DNA of 64,000 nucleotides from Neobacillus cucumis (GCF_016107705.1 NZ_JAEHGC010000005.1:294582-358581), one strand, 5' to 3'. Counted from the stretch's first letter, positions 24,069 through 34,111 are shown. The notes: generated by a model from the sequence alone, not told the origin. Translations and numbers: made by a program.

Positions 24069-26930
24069 ATGGTTAAAGTAGTGCCTAATGAAGCACAAGA
24101 AGAAGCAATCACGACCATTGAAGGGCCAGTACTAATTTCAGCAGGACCTGGAACTGGAAAAACAGCTACACTTGTAAATCGGTATGCAAATATGGTAACC
24201 AATCATGGTATAAATCCTGAGAATATTTTAATGGCTACTTTTACAGAAAAAGCTGCTAAGGAAATAGTCACCCGTATCTCCTCATTAATTCCAGATTTTG
24301 ATTTGAATGATGTTTATATTGGAACATTCCATTCTATCTGTCTAAGAATTGTAAGAGATAATCTAGCCTTTATCCCTAACTTAAAAAAGAGCTTTACCCT
24401 AATGGACGATTTTGATCAAAAATATTTTATTTATCAGAATTTTAATTACGGATTTGGTAAGCAGCCCCATTTTAATGCCTTACCTTTTGGAAATCGAGGG
24501 ATTTGGGATAAGTCTAGTATCTTAGCAGATTTTCTTAATGGACTCGCAGAGGAACAGATTAACCCTTCTGAATTATTAATGGATACAGACCCTCAAATAG
24601 TAGCATTGGGTGAAGCTAAGTTATTCTATGATGAGCTATTAGAAAAAAATAATCGTTTAGACTTTGCTACAATTCAAGCGACAGCGTTTGAGCTATTAAA
24701 TAATAACTCTGAGGTACTTGCTGAATATCAATCGTTATTCCAATATATGATGATAGATGAATATCAGGATACCAACGCAATACAAGAAAGACTGATTTTT
24801 CTACTTTCAAAAACAAAAAATATTTGTGTCGTTGGAGACGATGACCAATCAATGTACCGTTTTCGTGGAGCTACGATAAGAAATATTCTGGAGTTTACGT
24901 CTAAATTCCCTACTGAAACTTGTAAGGAAATCACATTAACAACAAACTATCGTTCAGCGCCTGAGATTATTGGTTTTTATAATAAATGGATGACGGATTA
25001 CTCGGAGGAATTTTTTGATTGGGATAAATTCCGTATCGAGAAACATATTGTTCCAAGTGAAGATAAAAATTATAAAAGCTTAACTCCCCCTGTATTGAAA
25101 GTTTATGGAGACACTCTTGAAAAATGGGCAGAGCGAGTTCGAGACTTTTTACTTCGCCTAATGGAAAATGGTGATATTACAAATTATAATCAGGTGGCTT
25201 TTCTCTTTAGGTCAGTATCGAATAATAATGCTAAGTTTTTGGCAAATTATTTAGAGGAAAATGGGATTCCGATTTATTCTCCACGGTCAAAGATGTTTTT
25301 TGAAAGGGCAGAAATAAAAGCAGTAATTGGAATAATGCTTCATCTATTCAGTGATTATGAAGAGAAGATTCTGGAAGACGATGCTGAATGGTTCCATGAT
25401 ATGGTGAAATATTATGAATCTTGCTTAGATATCTCATTTGAGATCATGGATGAGGATTCAGACCTTGAAGAATGGGTTTCATATAGGATGAAAGAACTAT
25501 CTAACTTAAAAGGAAATACTGACTATGCTTTTACTCGACTTTTATATCAGTTATTCACATTTGACTATTTTAAGGAAATTATTGATACAGACTTATCATC
25601 AGGTGTTGCAGATCAACGAGCAATTAGAAATTTGGCGATATTGACAAATATTTTTGCGAAATTCGAGTCTATTGAACGAGTAGAGGTTATTTCGAGTGAG
25701 AAAAAAGTAAATACTCTGAATAAATTATTTAGAACTTATTTCCGTTTTCTTATGCAAGGTGGAATCGAGGAGTATCAGGATGAGAGTGAGTATGCACCTA
25801 GTGGTTGTGTCTCATTTATGACAATTCATCAGTCAAAAGGGATGGAGTTTCCAATAGTAATAACGGATTCTCTTTATGATATTCCCAGAAAAGACAATAC
25901 TACATTACTAAATGAGGTTTATAATCAATATTCTGATAGAAATAATTTCGAGCCAGAGGATGAAATCAAGTACTTTGATTTTTGGCGCAGGTACTATGTA
26001 GCCTTTTCTAGGGCAGAAGATTTGTTGGTGTTAACTACTCCAATAAAGGAAACTGGTCAAAGCCAAGCGCCTAGTAAATCCTTTTCTACAGCATGGAATG
26101 AGATTGCTGATTATCATGAAAAAAATTGGTCTTTTGAAGAATTTAATTTTAAACCGGTAAAATCATCAAACTTGAAGCAGTCCTATGCTTTTACTTCAGA
26201 TATTTCTAAATATGAGCGTTGTTCAATAGAGTATAAGATATTTCGTGAACTTGGGTTTTCTGAAATAAGAATTGGTTCAACTTTATTTGGTTCCCTAGTT
26301 CATCAAACGATTGAGGATGTACATGACGCAATTTTGCGTAATGAGACTGAATCCATTGAAACTAATCTTGAGAATTGGTTTGAAAATAATTATCAAGGGC
26401 TAGCTCTATCAGAACATAGCTATCTTGCACCGAACTCAAAAGCAGCAGCAATGCGATATGTAAAGAATTATTTCGAGAACTCACGGGAAATGTGGGAAAA
26501 TATTCGAGAATCAGAAGTTCGGTTAAGTTACCCAATGAAGGATTTTATCCTTAATGGTTGTATTGATATGCTTAAGGGCAAAGGCGATACCGTTGAAATT
26601 GTTGATTTCAAAACAGGTGACAAACCTACAAGTATGACTGATGAGATGTTGCAAAGTTATGAAAAACAACTTCAAGTTTATGCTCATCTTGTTGAAGAGA
26701 AATATGGTGTAGAAGTTTCCAAAATGAAGCTTTATTATCTGAGTGAAGCAGATAATCCTATAATTAGCTTTGATAAAGATGTTAAAAAAATTGAAGAAAT
26801 GATGGTTGAGTTTGCTGATGTTGTCCATAAGATTGAAGCTAATGACTATTCAACACGGACTTCTGATCCATCCCATTGTGCTGAATGTGACTTAAGGTAC
26901 TATTGTAAAAGGAGTAGCCCGATAAAATAA
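24069..26930 (+). CDS. UvrD/PcrA-like superfamily 1 helicase fused to a Cas4/AddB-like nuclease
   Basis: A 953-aa protein. The helicase motifs are complete: Walker A AGPGTGKT (25-32), GTFHSICLRI (Ia/Ib), DEYQDTN (~230, motif II), GDDDQSMYRFRGA (III), TTNYRS (IV), TIHQSKGMEFP (V) and YVAFSRAED (VI). The C-terminal nuclease has GSLVHQTIED, NGCIDMLKG with VDFKTGDKP (D...DxK) and QVYAH. Four cysteines (C718; C937, C940, C946) are placed as in Fe-S AddB/Cas4 nucleases. It resembles a single-chain AddAB-type end-processing machine. It begins an operon with a type III-like Mod-Res pair, 33 bp from mod, so it probably degrades invading DNA together with that restriction system. Confidence 0.85.
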   Translation: MVKVVPNEAQEEAITTIEGPVLISAGPGTGKTATLVNRYANMVTNHGINPENILMATFTEKAAKEIVTRISSLIPDFDLNDVYIGTFHSICLRIVRDNLAFIPNLKKSFTLMDDFDQKYFIYQNFNYGFGKQPHFNALPFGNRGIWDKSSILADFLNGLAEEQINPSELLMDTDPQIVALGEAKLFYDELLEKNNRLDFATIQATAFELLNNNSEVLAEYQSLFQYMMIDEYQDTNAIQERLIFLLSKTKNICVVGDDDQSMYRFRGATIRNILEFTSKFPTETCKEITLTTNYRSAPEIIGFYNKWMTDYSEEFFDWDKFRIEKHIVPSEDKNYKSLTPPVLKVYGDTLEKWAERVRDFLLRLMENGDITNYNQVAFLFRSVSNNNAKFLANYLEENGIPIYSPRSKMFFERAEIKAVIGIMLHLFSDYEEKILEDDAEWFHDMVKYYESCLDISFEIMDEDSDLEEWVSYRMKELSNLKGNTDYAFTRLLYQLFTFDYFKEIIDTDLSSGVADQRAIRNLAILTNIFAKFESIERVEVISSEKKVNTLNKLFRTYFRFLMQGGIEEYQDESEYAPSGCVSFMTIHQSKGMEFPIVITDSLYDIPRKDNTTLLNEVYNQYSDRNNFEPEDEIKYFDFWRRYYVAFSRAEDLLVLTTPIKETGQSQAPSKSFSTAWNEIADYHEKNWSFEEFNFKPVKSSNLKQSYAFTSDISKYERCSIEYKIFRELGFSEIRIGSTLFGSLVHQTIEDVHDAILRNETESIETNLENWFENNYQGLALSEHSYLAPNSKAAAMRYVKNYFENSREMWENIRESEVRLSYPMKDFILNGCIDMLKGKGDTVEIVDFKTGDKPTSMTDEMLQSYEKQLQVYAHLVEEKYGVEVSKMKLYYLSEADNPIISFDKDVKKIEEMMVEFADVVHKIEANDYSTRTSDPSHCAECDLRYYCKRSSPIK

Positions 26931-26963
26931 TAATATTCTAGATTTTAAAGTGAGGAAAAAATA

Positions 26964-28847
26964 ATGACTAATCTTAGCCAGATTAAGCGTGACCGAATGA
27001 AATCTTTTCTTGAAACATTAATGGAGAATAGTTCGGATGATGACCAAATAAAAGCAATCAATGAAATTGCAACGTTCCTCGATGAAAAACGCTATGGACT
27101 TGTTTGGGAAGAGCATGAAGAAGAAGTTGATGTGATGATGCGTGATAATATTCCCGTATTTACTGAAGATGAGTCGAAGAAAATTATCAATGACGAAAAT
27201 AAACCGATGAATTTTTTACTAGAAGGAGATAATCTGCATAGTTTGTATTTGTTGGAGAAAACGCATAAAGGGATGATTGATGTTATCTATATCGATCCTC
27301 CCTATAATACTTTGGGCGAAGGATTTACTTATGATGATAAAAAGGTCGATTCAAATGACGGGTATAGGCATTCAAAGTGGATTTCATTCATGAAACGGCG
27401 TTTGACAATAGCCAAGACTCTATTATCTTTAAATGGTGTTTTGTTTATTAGTATCGATGATAATGAGTATGCCAATCTTAAAACGCTAACGGATGAAATT
27501 ATGGGGAATAATTCATTTGTTACTAGCTTCATTTGGCAAAAGAAAACTGGAGCTTCTGATGCGAAGGGAATTGCAACAATAACGGAATATATTCTTTGTT
27601 ACTGCAATAATCCCGAAAAGTCCCAATGGAATAATATCTTTTCGCAAAACTTTGAGTCCTTTGACAAAAATAGATATAGATTAACTGATGAGTATTATTC
27701 TGAACGAGGACCGTTCTACTTTGATAATTTAGACCGTGGGGGATTATCTTATAGTGATTCAATGAACTTTGGCGTTGAAGCACCAGATGGTACTTTAGTA
27801 TTCCCAAACGGAAGATCATCGTTTGAAAATGATGGATGGATTTGGAAGTGGGGGAGAAATAAAATTTCTTGGGGATTTGAAAATGGTTTTCTTGAATTCC
27901 AAAAGTCAACAAATAAAGCGTGTGGTTGGGCTCTTAAGTATAAAAACTATCTGAACGTAGATAATGAAGGGAATCTGATTGATAGGTCAGCTCCTTTTAA
28001 AAACTTAATTCAGTTTGTTATTAACCAAGCTGGAACAAATGAACTGAAATATTTATTTAACAATAAATCTCCATTTTCAAATCCTAAGCCATCTGAATTG
28101 ATTAAATTTTTACTTGGGCTCATAAACAGTAGAGATGTAACTGTTCTTGATTTTTTTGCTGGTAGTGGAACAACAGCTCATGCCGTAATGAAGTTAAACA
28201 AAGAAGACAGTGGCAATCGTCGCTTTATTGTTGCCACAAATAATGAGAATAATATTGCTGAGGAGATTACATTTAAGCGTATCCAAAAGGTAATCAGCGG
28301 TTATAAGACTAGCGGAAAAGTTAAAAACCTATTATTTGAGGAGAGTTTAACATTTGCCAAGTTAAAAAAAGCAGATTTGATTTTGGAAAAGGTTGATTCT
28401 ATTGTTCAACAAAATCAAGGGAAATACGATAAAGTTACGAAATCAATTGATAATAACAGAGTTGTTGTGTATGGTGAATACGATAAAAATTCTGAGGTGG
28501 AAGGAATTCCTGCTAACCTCAAATACTTGAAAACGGATTTTATACCTAGATTCCAAAACAAAGAAATTTCGTTGACTGATGAATTACTAGAACATATAAA
28601 AGAAATGGCTGAACTTGAGTTTGGAGTTGATTTAGAAACTTCAAGCAGTGTCAAACTTGTATTGGATGAAGATGAGTTAGACGAATTCTTTGATAATTCA
28701 GCCATGGAAAATATGAAATTATTGATTCCAACATTCGTTTTATTAAAAGGTCAACAAAAAGTATTGGCAGAGGAACGAAAAATCACAATCATTCCAGTTC
28801 CTGATTACTACTTTGCAAGTGAATTAAAGGAGGCTGGTGAACTATGA
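26964..28847 (+). CDS. Type III restriction-modification-like DNA methyltransferase (Mod)
   Basis: A 627-aa adenine-N6/cytosine-N4-type DNA methyltransferase. The catalytic DPPY (111-114, in YIDPPYNTLGEGF) comes before the AdoMet-binding motif FAGSGTT (~398-404), the beta-class order used by type III Mod proteins. The large region between them would carry the target-recognition domain. The C-terminal ~150 residues are acidic and helical. The start follows GAGGAAAAA. It overlaps the res gene by 4 bp (ATGA), showing translational coupling. It should protect host DNA from the Res partner. Confidence 0.88.
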   Translation: MTNLSQIKRDRMKSFLETLMENSSDDDQIKAINEIATFLDEKRYGLVWEEHEEEVDVMMRDNIPVFTEDESKKIINDENKPMNFLLEGDNLHSLYLLEKTHKGMIDVIYIDPPYNTLGEGFTYDDKKVDSNDGYRHSKWISFMKRRLTIAKTLLSLNGVLFISIDDNEYANLKTLTDEIMGNNSFVTSFIWQKKTGASDAKGIATITEYILCYCNNPEKSQWNNIFSQNFESFDKNRYRLTDEYYSERGPFYFDNLDRGGLSYSDSMNFGVEAPDGTLVFPNGRSSFENDGWIWKWGRNKISWGFENGFLEFQKSTNKACGWALKYKNYLNVDNEGNLIDRSAPFKNLIQFVINQAGTNELKYLFNNKSPFSNPKPSELIKFLLGLINSRDVTVLDFFAGSGTTAHAVMKLNKEDSGNRRFIVATNNENNIAEEITFKRIQKVISGYKTSGKVKNLLFEESLTFAKLKKADLILEKVDSIVQQNQGKYDKVTKSIDNNRVVVYGEYDKNSEVEGIPANLKYLKTDFIPRFQNKEISLTDELLEHIKEMAELEFGVDLETSSSVKLVLDEDELDEFFDNSAMENMKLLIPTFVLLKGQQKVLAEERKITIIPVPDYYFASELKEAGEL

Positions 28848-31114
28848 TTCGTTTTCCAAATGGTGGAGAATTATTTGATTTTCAAAATGATGCTTCTTTT
28901 TGGTTACTCAATAACTCTGGTCCTGGTTCAGACACTCAAACATTGATTGTAAAGGCGCCTACTGGTAGTGGAAAGACAATCATCTTATTGAATTATATCG
29001 ATGAATATCTTGACTATACTTATGATAAGACCTCATTTGTTTGGCTTTCAATCGGGGCGGGAGAACTTGAGGAACAATCAAAAGAAAAGATGGATAGACT
29101 GCTGCCTCATCGATATTCTAAAACCCTTTCGGATGCGCTTCGAACTGGTTTTGAGGGCGGAGATGTTACTTTTATCAACTGGGAGTCTGTTACAAAGGCA
29201 GGAAATAGAGCAACCCGATTAGGTGAAATGAAAAACATTAAAGACCGTATCGCTGAAGCTCATAGAAATGGAATTGATTTTATTTTAATCGTTGATGAAG
29301 AACATCGAAATAATACGTATCGTGCTCATGGGTTCATGGATAACTTTTCGGCCTCTAATATTATTCGGGTATCTGCAACGACCATTCAAAATGATTCTGC
29401 AAAAAAATATGAAATTCCAGAATCAGAAGTTATCACGAGTGGCCTAATTACAAGTGCGATGTACGTCAATGAAGGTGTCGAAGATGAAAATGGCACGGAA
29501 TTGACTAACGAGTATGAATATCTGATTGACCTTGCAATTAATAAACGTGAAGAGATTCAAGAGGAATATACAAAACTCAATAAAAATATACGTCCACTTG
29601 TAATTATTCAGTTTCCTGACTCTTCGAATGAACAAATCGAATTGGTGGAAAAATTTCTTGAAAGACGTGATTTTACCTACGATAATAAATTTGTTGCAAA
29701 ATGGCTTTCTGAAGAGAAAACAAATATTGAAGGTATTGAAAAGAATGATGCTACACCATTATTCTTACTCTGGAAGCAGGCCCTTTCAACTGGATGGGAC
29801 TGTCCGCGTGCCAAAATTTTAGTCAAACTTCGTGAAAACATGAGTGATTCTTTTGAAACTCAAACTATCGGCCGAATTCGCCGTATGCCTGAAGCTAAAC
29901 ATTACGAAAATGAATTATTAGACAACTGTTTCATGTATACTTTTGATGAGGAATGGAAAGAAGCCGCTCTAAAGGACCCCAATACCTATGAAACTAAAGA
30001 AGTATTTATCAAACCTGAGGGTAAAGAACTTATCTTAACTCGTGAGGTTAGAGATTCATCATCAGATAATTTTGGAGAACGTGAAGTTAGAGAAATTCTT
30101 TCTAACTATTTTGTACAAAAGTATAAACTGGAAGCAGAAACACGCTTATCTCTTGAAGTAAAAGAAGCCAATAAAAAGAAAATGGAAGCTGATTCGTGGG
30201 TATTTGGTACGAAGATTGACAGAGTATATACAAAAGGAAAGTTTGTTAAAGTTTCTGATTTGTTATCACACGATCTTACTAAACAAGGAGTTATTTCACG
30301 AGAGGTGGATACTCATATTAATGGTCGCGATAAGATGCACATTATCAATGAATTACATGGGATCATCTCAATGAGTGATAGTGTAGTTCAGTCAATAATT
30401 AAGACACTATTCCACAAGACTCAGTATCGCCGAGCAGATAACCTTTTGGCTCTTGAAAATCGTGAATGGTATGCCTTTATTATTAATAATCGTGATAGAC
30501 TTAAGGAATCTTTTAGAGAAGTGAAATCTAGTGAATTATCTAAAAACGTGCAGGGAGAACTTTTTTCCCTATCAACCTATAAAGAACGTGAATTTCGAGT
30601 CCCTAATTCTGAGGTTTATAAATTTGACTCCTCACGTAAAGACTTAGAAGGACAAATATTTAATCTTAATGTTTATAAAGAATATCAGAAAAATATGGTA
30701 ACTGATAAAACACGTTCAAAAATCGAACAAAAGTTTGAGTACTACTGCGAGAGAAATGAAGCAGTTGAATGGTTCTATAAGAACGGGGACAAGGGAGATA
30801 AATACTTTTCCATTGGTTATCAAGATGGATTTGGCCAAGTTAGACTTTTCTATCCCGACTACATTGTACAAATGAAAAATGGAAAGACTTGGGTTATCGA
30901 AACGAAGGGCGGCGAAGCATCAGGTCAAAGTCAGAATATTGATGAGATGGCTGCGACAAAATTTAAAGCCTTCAAAGAATATGTAGGAAGACATCCAGAG
31001 CTAGAATGGGGCTTTGTTCGTAATATTGGTGAAGAGCTCTTCTTGAATAATACTGAGTGGGAAGAAGCTATAGCTGGAAGTGATAAGTGGATTTCGATAA
31101 TAAAATTTTTATGA
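28844..31114 (+). CDS. Type III restriction-modification-like helicase-endonuclease (Res)
   Basis: A 756-aa SF2 helicase-nuclease. Motif I is PTGSGKT (~40), motif II is the type III hallmark DEEH (~150), motif III is VSAT and motif VI is IGRIRRMP. The C-terminal endonuclease has YPDYIVQ followed by WVIETKGG (D...ETK; ~672-688). It is translated by stop-start overlap from the Mod gene, and no further gene follows in the operon. Res proteins of this type are often 900-1000 aa, so this one is somewhat compact. It cleaves DNA lacking the Mod mark using ATP-driven motion or signalling. Confidence 0.88.
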   Translation: MIRFPNGGELFDFQNDASFWLLNNSGPGSDTQTLIVKAPTGSGKTIILLNYIDEYLDYTYDKTSFVWLSIGAGELEEQSKEKMDRLLPHRYSKTLSDALRTGFEGGDVTFINWESVTKAGNRATRLGEMKNIKDRIAEAHRNGIDFILIVDEEHRNNTYRAHGFMDNFSASNIIRVSATTIQNDSAKKYEIPESEVITSGLITSAMYVNEGVEDENGTELTNEYEYLIDLAINKREEIQEEYTKLNKNIRPLVIIQFPDSSNEQIELVEKFLERRDFTYDNKFVAKWLSEEKTNIEGIEKNDATPLFLLWKQALSTGWDCPRAKILVKLRENMSDSFETQTIGRIRRMPEAKHYENELLDNCFMYTFDEEWKEAALKDPNTYETKEVFIKPEGKELILTREVRDSSSDNFGEREVREILSNYFVQKYKLEAETRLSLEVKEANKKKMEADSWVFGTKIDRVYTKGKFVKVSDLLSHDLTKQGVISREVDTHINGRDKMHIINELHGIISMSDSVVQSIIKTLFHKTQYRRADNLLALENREWYAFIINNRDRLKESFREVKSSELSKNVQGELFSLSTYKEREFRVPNSEVYKFDSSRKDLEGQIFNLNVYKEYQKNMVTDKTRSKIEQKFEYYCERNEAVEWFYKNGDKGDKYFSIGYQDGFGQVRLFYPDYIVQMKNGKTWVIETKGGEASGQSQNIDEMAATKFKAFKEYVGRHPELEWGFVRNIGEELFLNNTEWEEAIAGSDKWISIIKFL

Positions 31115-31444
31115 TAAATATTTTGTTGGCTTGCCACAAACTAGTTAATAGTTCTTTTGTTACAAATTCGCCACACTTTTTATACAAGTATGAGAAGTAT
31201 GGAAGTATTAAGGATATTCTTTTTGTGAAATAGGTAAAAAGCTTCCATTCCATGAAAAATTTAAAATTTACAATATAGTGAATTTAGATAACACAGATAT
31301 ATTTTTATGGAGTGGCTAGCGTAATGTTAAACAAAATTAAATTCATATATATAAATATATATATTGAAAATGTCTATCTACTTCTTTCATTCGTCTATAG
31401 CATTCTCTTTTTTTGAGATAATCAAGCTATTTTAAGTAAAATTG

Positions 31445-31470
31445 AGACTCGTCAACTTGACGAGTCTTTT
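31445..31470 (+). terminator. Terminator downstream of the RM operon
   Basis: GACTCGTCAA C TTGACGAGTC palindrome followed by TTTT, about 330 bp after the Res stop. The 31115-31444 stretch before it is AT-rich and holds no gene I can see. Confidence 0.65.
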
Positions 31471-31969
31471 AACAGTTAACGGAGTGAATTAATCCCTTTA
31501 GCCGTCCATGCAGCAGAGCCGCACCACAGAGAATGGGATACTAATTCGCCATGGGAGTTTAAAAAGTCATTTTTAATGCTTTTTATGCCTCTTAAATAAC
31601 TACGGTGAACCGAATCATAAGTAAATGAGATTTTTCTGAAAAGGTATTCAGCACCTTACAGAATAAGGAGTGGTATTGCTTTGTTGTATAGCTGATTAAA
31701 AGAATATTTGTTGCTTGAAGGCTTGTTTTTGTATTTATATTAAAAAATAGGTATCACATATCTGTCAGTACCGAAAGACAGCTTTGGGTATTTTATACCG
31801 GTGGATTACTGCACTCATCACAAGTAAAAATTCTTTAGAATACAGTTGAGAACATTAGGACTTCACATCTGATAAATCGTATTTTTAAAAATTATAAATA
31901 GATATTATAACCTTGAATAATAAATACAAAGCCATAATCTCTTAATAGGGATTATGGCTTTCTTTTGTT
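31471..31969 (+). ncRNA. Untranslated leader or ncRNA candidate before the DUF932 gene
   Basis: ~500 bp without a plausible gene, ending in a strong terminator (31928-31969) that lies 30 bp upstream of the DUF932 start codon. Short dyads are visible (TACC...GGGTA, GGTATTTTATACC at ~31785-31800). A terminator directly in front of a gene suggests either an independent small RNA or an attenuated leader. No promoter or known family is recognised. Confidence 0.4.
31928..31969 (+). terminator. Terminator immediately upstream of the DUF932 gene
   Basis: AAAGCCATAATC / GATTATGGCTTT perfect 12-bp stem, 10-nt loop, CTTTTGTTT tail. Confidence 0.85.
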
Positions 31970-31998
31970 TAAAAAATAATTCAAAGGAGTTGGTACAA

Positions 31999-32931
31999 AT
32001 GACAGCAAATGTTGAAAGTATGTTTTATGTAAGGCAAGCACCTTGGCATGGACTAGGAGAAAGGGTAGAACAAGCACTTAGCGCAAAGGATGCATTGCAA
32101 AAATCGGGATTAAATTGGCAGGTAATTCAAAAAAGAATTTTAACGGAAGAGCAAATGGAAATACAAGGATTCAAGGCTAACATTCGTGAAACGGACAATC
32201 AGGTACTTGGAGTTGTCACTAATCGCTATAAAATTGTCCAAAACCATGAGGCATTTTCATTTACTGATCAACTGTTAGGTGAAGGGGTACGGTATGAAAC
32301 TGCTGGTAGTTTACAAAATGGCAAAAAGGTTTGGTTGCTGGCAAGGTTACCTGAAAATTATATGATCCTGGGGGATGATGTAAATCCGTATCTTGTCTTT
32401 TCCAACAGCCATGACGGGACTGGCAGTATAAAGGTTGCTATGACACCTATTAGAGTAGTTTGCCAAAATACTCTAAATCTCGCTTTAAGTAGTGCAAAAA
32501 GAATTTGGTCCACAATTCACACAGGTAATATCGACTTCAAACTTGACGAAGCGAAAAAAACAATGCTCCTTGCTGATTTATATATGAAAAAACTTGGAAC
32601 TGAAGCAGAACTATTAAATCAAATCAAAATTCCTGATTACAAGGTTATGGAATATATCGATATTCTTCTCCCAATGCCCAATAATGTTACAAAGATACAA
32701 GAAAGGAATGTAACGAATTTACGTGGAGATATGAAACGTAGATATTTTGATGCTCCAGACCTTTTACATGTAGGAAAGAACGGTTATAGATTTATCAATG
32801 CAGTTTCAGACTTTGCTACTCATGTTAAGCCACTTCGAGAAACTGCTTCTTATAAGGAAAATCTATTTTTACGAACGATGGAAGGAAATCCAATTATTGA
32901 TAAAGCTTATGAATTGATATTAGCAGCATAA
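31999..32931 (+). CDS. DUF932 / TIGR03299 phage-plasmid-like protein
   Basis: 310 aa, started at ATG 31999 with AAAGGAG upstream (a longer frame overlaps the terminator). It carries FYVRQAPWHGLGERV at the N-terminus and MTPIRVVCQNTLNLAL (~150), the hallmarks of DUF932, a family confined to plasmids, phages and integrative elements. Function is not established; association with replication or recombination modules is common. It starts a block with the RadC-like gene and closes with its own terminator. Confidence 0.85.
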   Translation: MTANVESMFYVRQAPWHGLGERVEQALSAKDALQKSGLNWQVIQKRILTEEQMEIQGFKANIRETDNQVLGVVTNRYKIVQNHEAFSFTDQLLGEGVRYETAGSLQNGKKVWLLARLPENYMILGDDVNPYLVFSNSHDGTGSIKVAMTPIRVVCQNTLNLALSSAKRIWSTIHTGNIDFKLDEAKKTMLLADLYMKKLGTEAELLNQIKIPDYKVMEYIDILLPMPNNVTKIQERNVTNLRGDMKRRYFDAPDLLHVGKNGYRFINAVSDFATHVKPLRETASYKENLFLRTMEGNPIIDKAYELILAA

Positions 32932-32961
32932 ACCATATTTTAGATGATTTCCATTAATTGT

Positions 32962-32989
32962 GAGTCGAGTAAATAAACTCGGCTCTTTT
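32962..32989 (+). terminator. Terminator after the DUF932 gene
   Basis: GAGTCGAGT / ACTCGGCTC stem, 6-nt loop, TTTT tail. Confidence 0.75.
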
Positions 32990-33027
32990 CGTTTTATTTT
33001 AAAAATAAATAAAGGTAGGTAATAGAA

Positions 33028-33513
33028 ATGGGTGGAAAATTAAGCGTGGTATCAAAAATCAAAGATGTACATGCAAAAAGAATTGATATTGTGACATTAA
33101 AACTAGTAAAAGAATCAAGTCTACTATACAAGGAACGTTCAGTTCGCTCACCAGAAGATGGTTACAAATTGTTAAGCCTGTTTTTATCGGACAAGGATCG
33201 TGAGCATTTCATCGTTGTTTCCCTTGATACAAAAAACCAACCGGTTTCTATAAATATTTGTCATATTGGCAGCTTAAACGCCAGTATTGTTCATCCAAGG
33301 GAGGTTATGAAATCAGCCATCTTATCAAATGCGGCTTCAATTCTAGTAGGTCATAATCATCCATCTGGTCTGGTTGAGCCTAGCCGTGAAGATATTGATG
33401 TTACAAAAAGGTTAGTTGAGGCAGGGAAAATTATTGGTATTGATGTTCTTGATCATATCATTGTAGGTGACGGTGTATATACTTCATTGAAGGAGAAAGG
33501 ATATCTCAAATAA
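33028..33513 (+). CDS. RadC-like JAB/MPN-domain protein
   Basis: 161 aa matching the JAMM-metalloprotease-fold core of RadC. The metal motif HNHPSG..EPSREDID (~108) has the H-x-H and the D residue, and the preceding segment is GSLNASIVHPREVMKSAI. The N-terminal HhH domain of full-length chromosomal RadC is lacking, as in mobile-element copies. Such proteins are common on plasmids and ICEs next to DUF932 or antirestriction genes, and their role is not proven. AGGTAGGTAA lies before the ATG. Confidence 0.88.
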   Translation: MGGKLSVVSKIKDVHAKRIDIVTLKLVKESSLLYKERSVRSPEDGYKLLSLFLSDKDREHFIVVSLDTKNQPVSINICHIGSLNASIVHPREVMKSAILSNAASILVGHNHPSGLVEPSREDIDVTKRLVEAGKIIGIDVLDHIIVGDGVYTSLKEKGYLK

Positions 33514-33638
33514 CGTTGTGCATTTGGGATGTGTCTTTTTATAAAAAAGAAATGTTATGAATGGACTAGGTATTATAACAATTTTTATTAGTTCTAGGAT
33601 ATTTGAATTTGTTATTGTCTATAAAGGGGGAGAAAAAA

Positions 33639-34091
33639 TTGAGCAATATTTATGGAGAATTAATATATGTTGATAGAGGATTGTATAGACATTTTGGAGT
33701 TGGAGTAGGGGAAGATCATGTAATTCATTTTAATGGTGGAGATAAAAGCACTGGAAGGATAATCTTAAGTAGTTGTAAAGAATTTTCTGGTGGAAAGACA
33801 ATAAACCTAAGTATTGGAACAACTGATATTACTAAAAGTGAAATTGTAGCAAGAGCATATTCTCAATTAGGTGGGGACTTTGAGGGATATGATCTAATAA
33901 ATAATAACTGTGAACATTTTGCAAGATGGTGTGTATTTGGAAAAAAATCTTCATCACAAGTAATCTTCAAAAATGATGAACAGGATGTTGTTGAAAAAGT
34001 AATTGATCTATTTTTTGACTCAACTTATAATTTAATAGGAAAACCGATTGATGATTTCATTGATGGGATTCAAAAAAAACTTTTTAGATAA
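33639..34091 (+). CDS. LRAT-like (NlpC/P60 superfamily) domain protein
   Basis: 150 aa, probably started by TTG at 33639 after AAAGGGGG (an upstream TTG lacks a ribosome site). The domain has the circularly permuted NlpC/P60 order of LRAT: His in YRHFGVGVGEDHVIHFN (~15-31) and the catalytic Cys in NNNCEHFARWC (~90). A C-terminal segment with a short hydrophobic helix follows. Bacterial LRAT-like proteins are acyltransferases or amidohydrolases of unknown substrate. No close relative or partner is visible here, so the role in the island is open. Confidence 0.7.
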   Translation: MSNIYGELIYVDRGLYRHFGVGVGEDHVIHFNGGDKSTGRIILSSCKEFSGGKTINLSIGTTDITKSEIVARAYSQLGGDFEGYDLINNNCEHFARWCVFGKKSSSQVIFKNDEQDVVEKVIDLFFDSTYNLIGKPIDDFIDGIQKKLFR

Positions 34092-34111
34092 TATGTAGGC
34101 TTAATATGAAG

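Noticed and set aside
22627..31114. BREX, DISARM or CRISPR-Cas locus
   Set aside because: No PglZ, BrxC, DrmA/B or Cas1/Cas2 genes; the Cas4-like part is a domain of a UvrD helicase.
31115..31444. Additional operon gene after Res
   Set aside because: Frames are very short and AT-rich, with no start signals.
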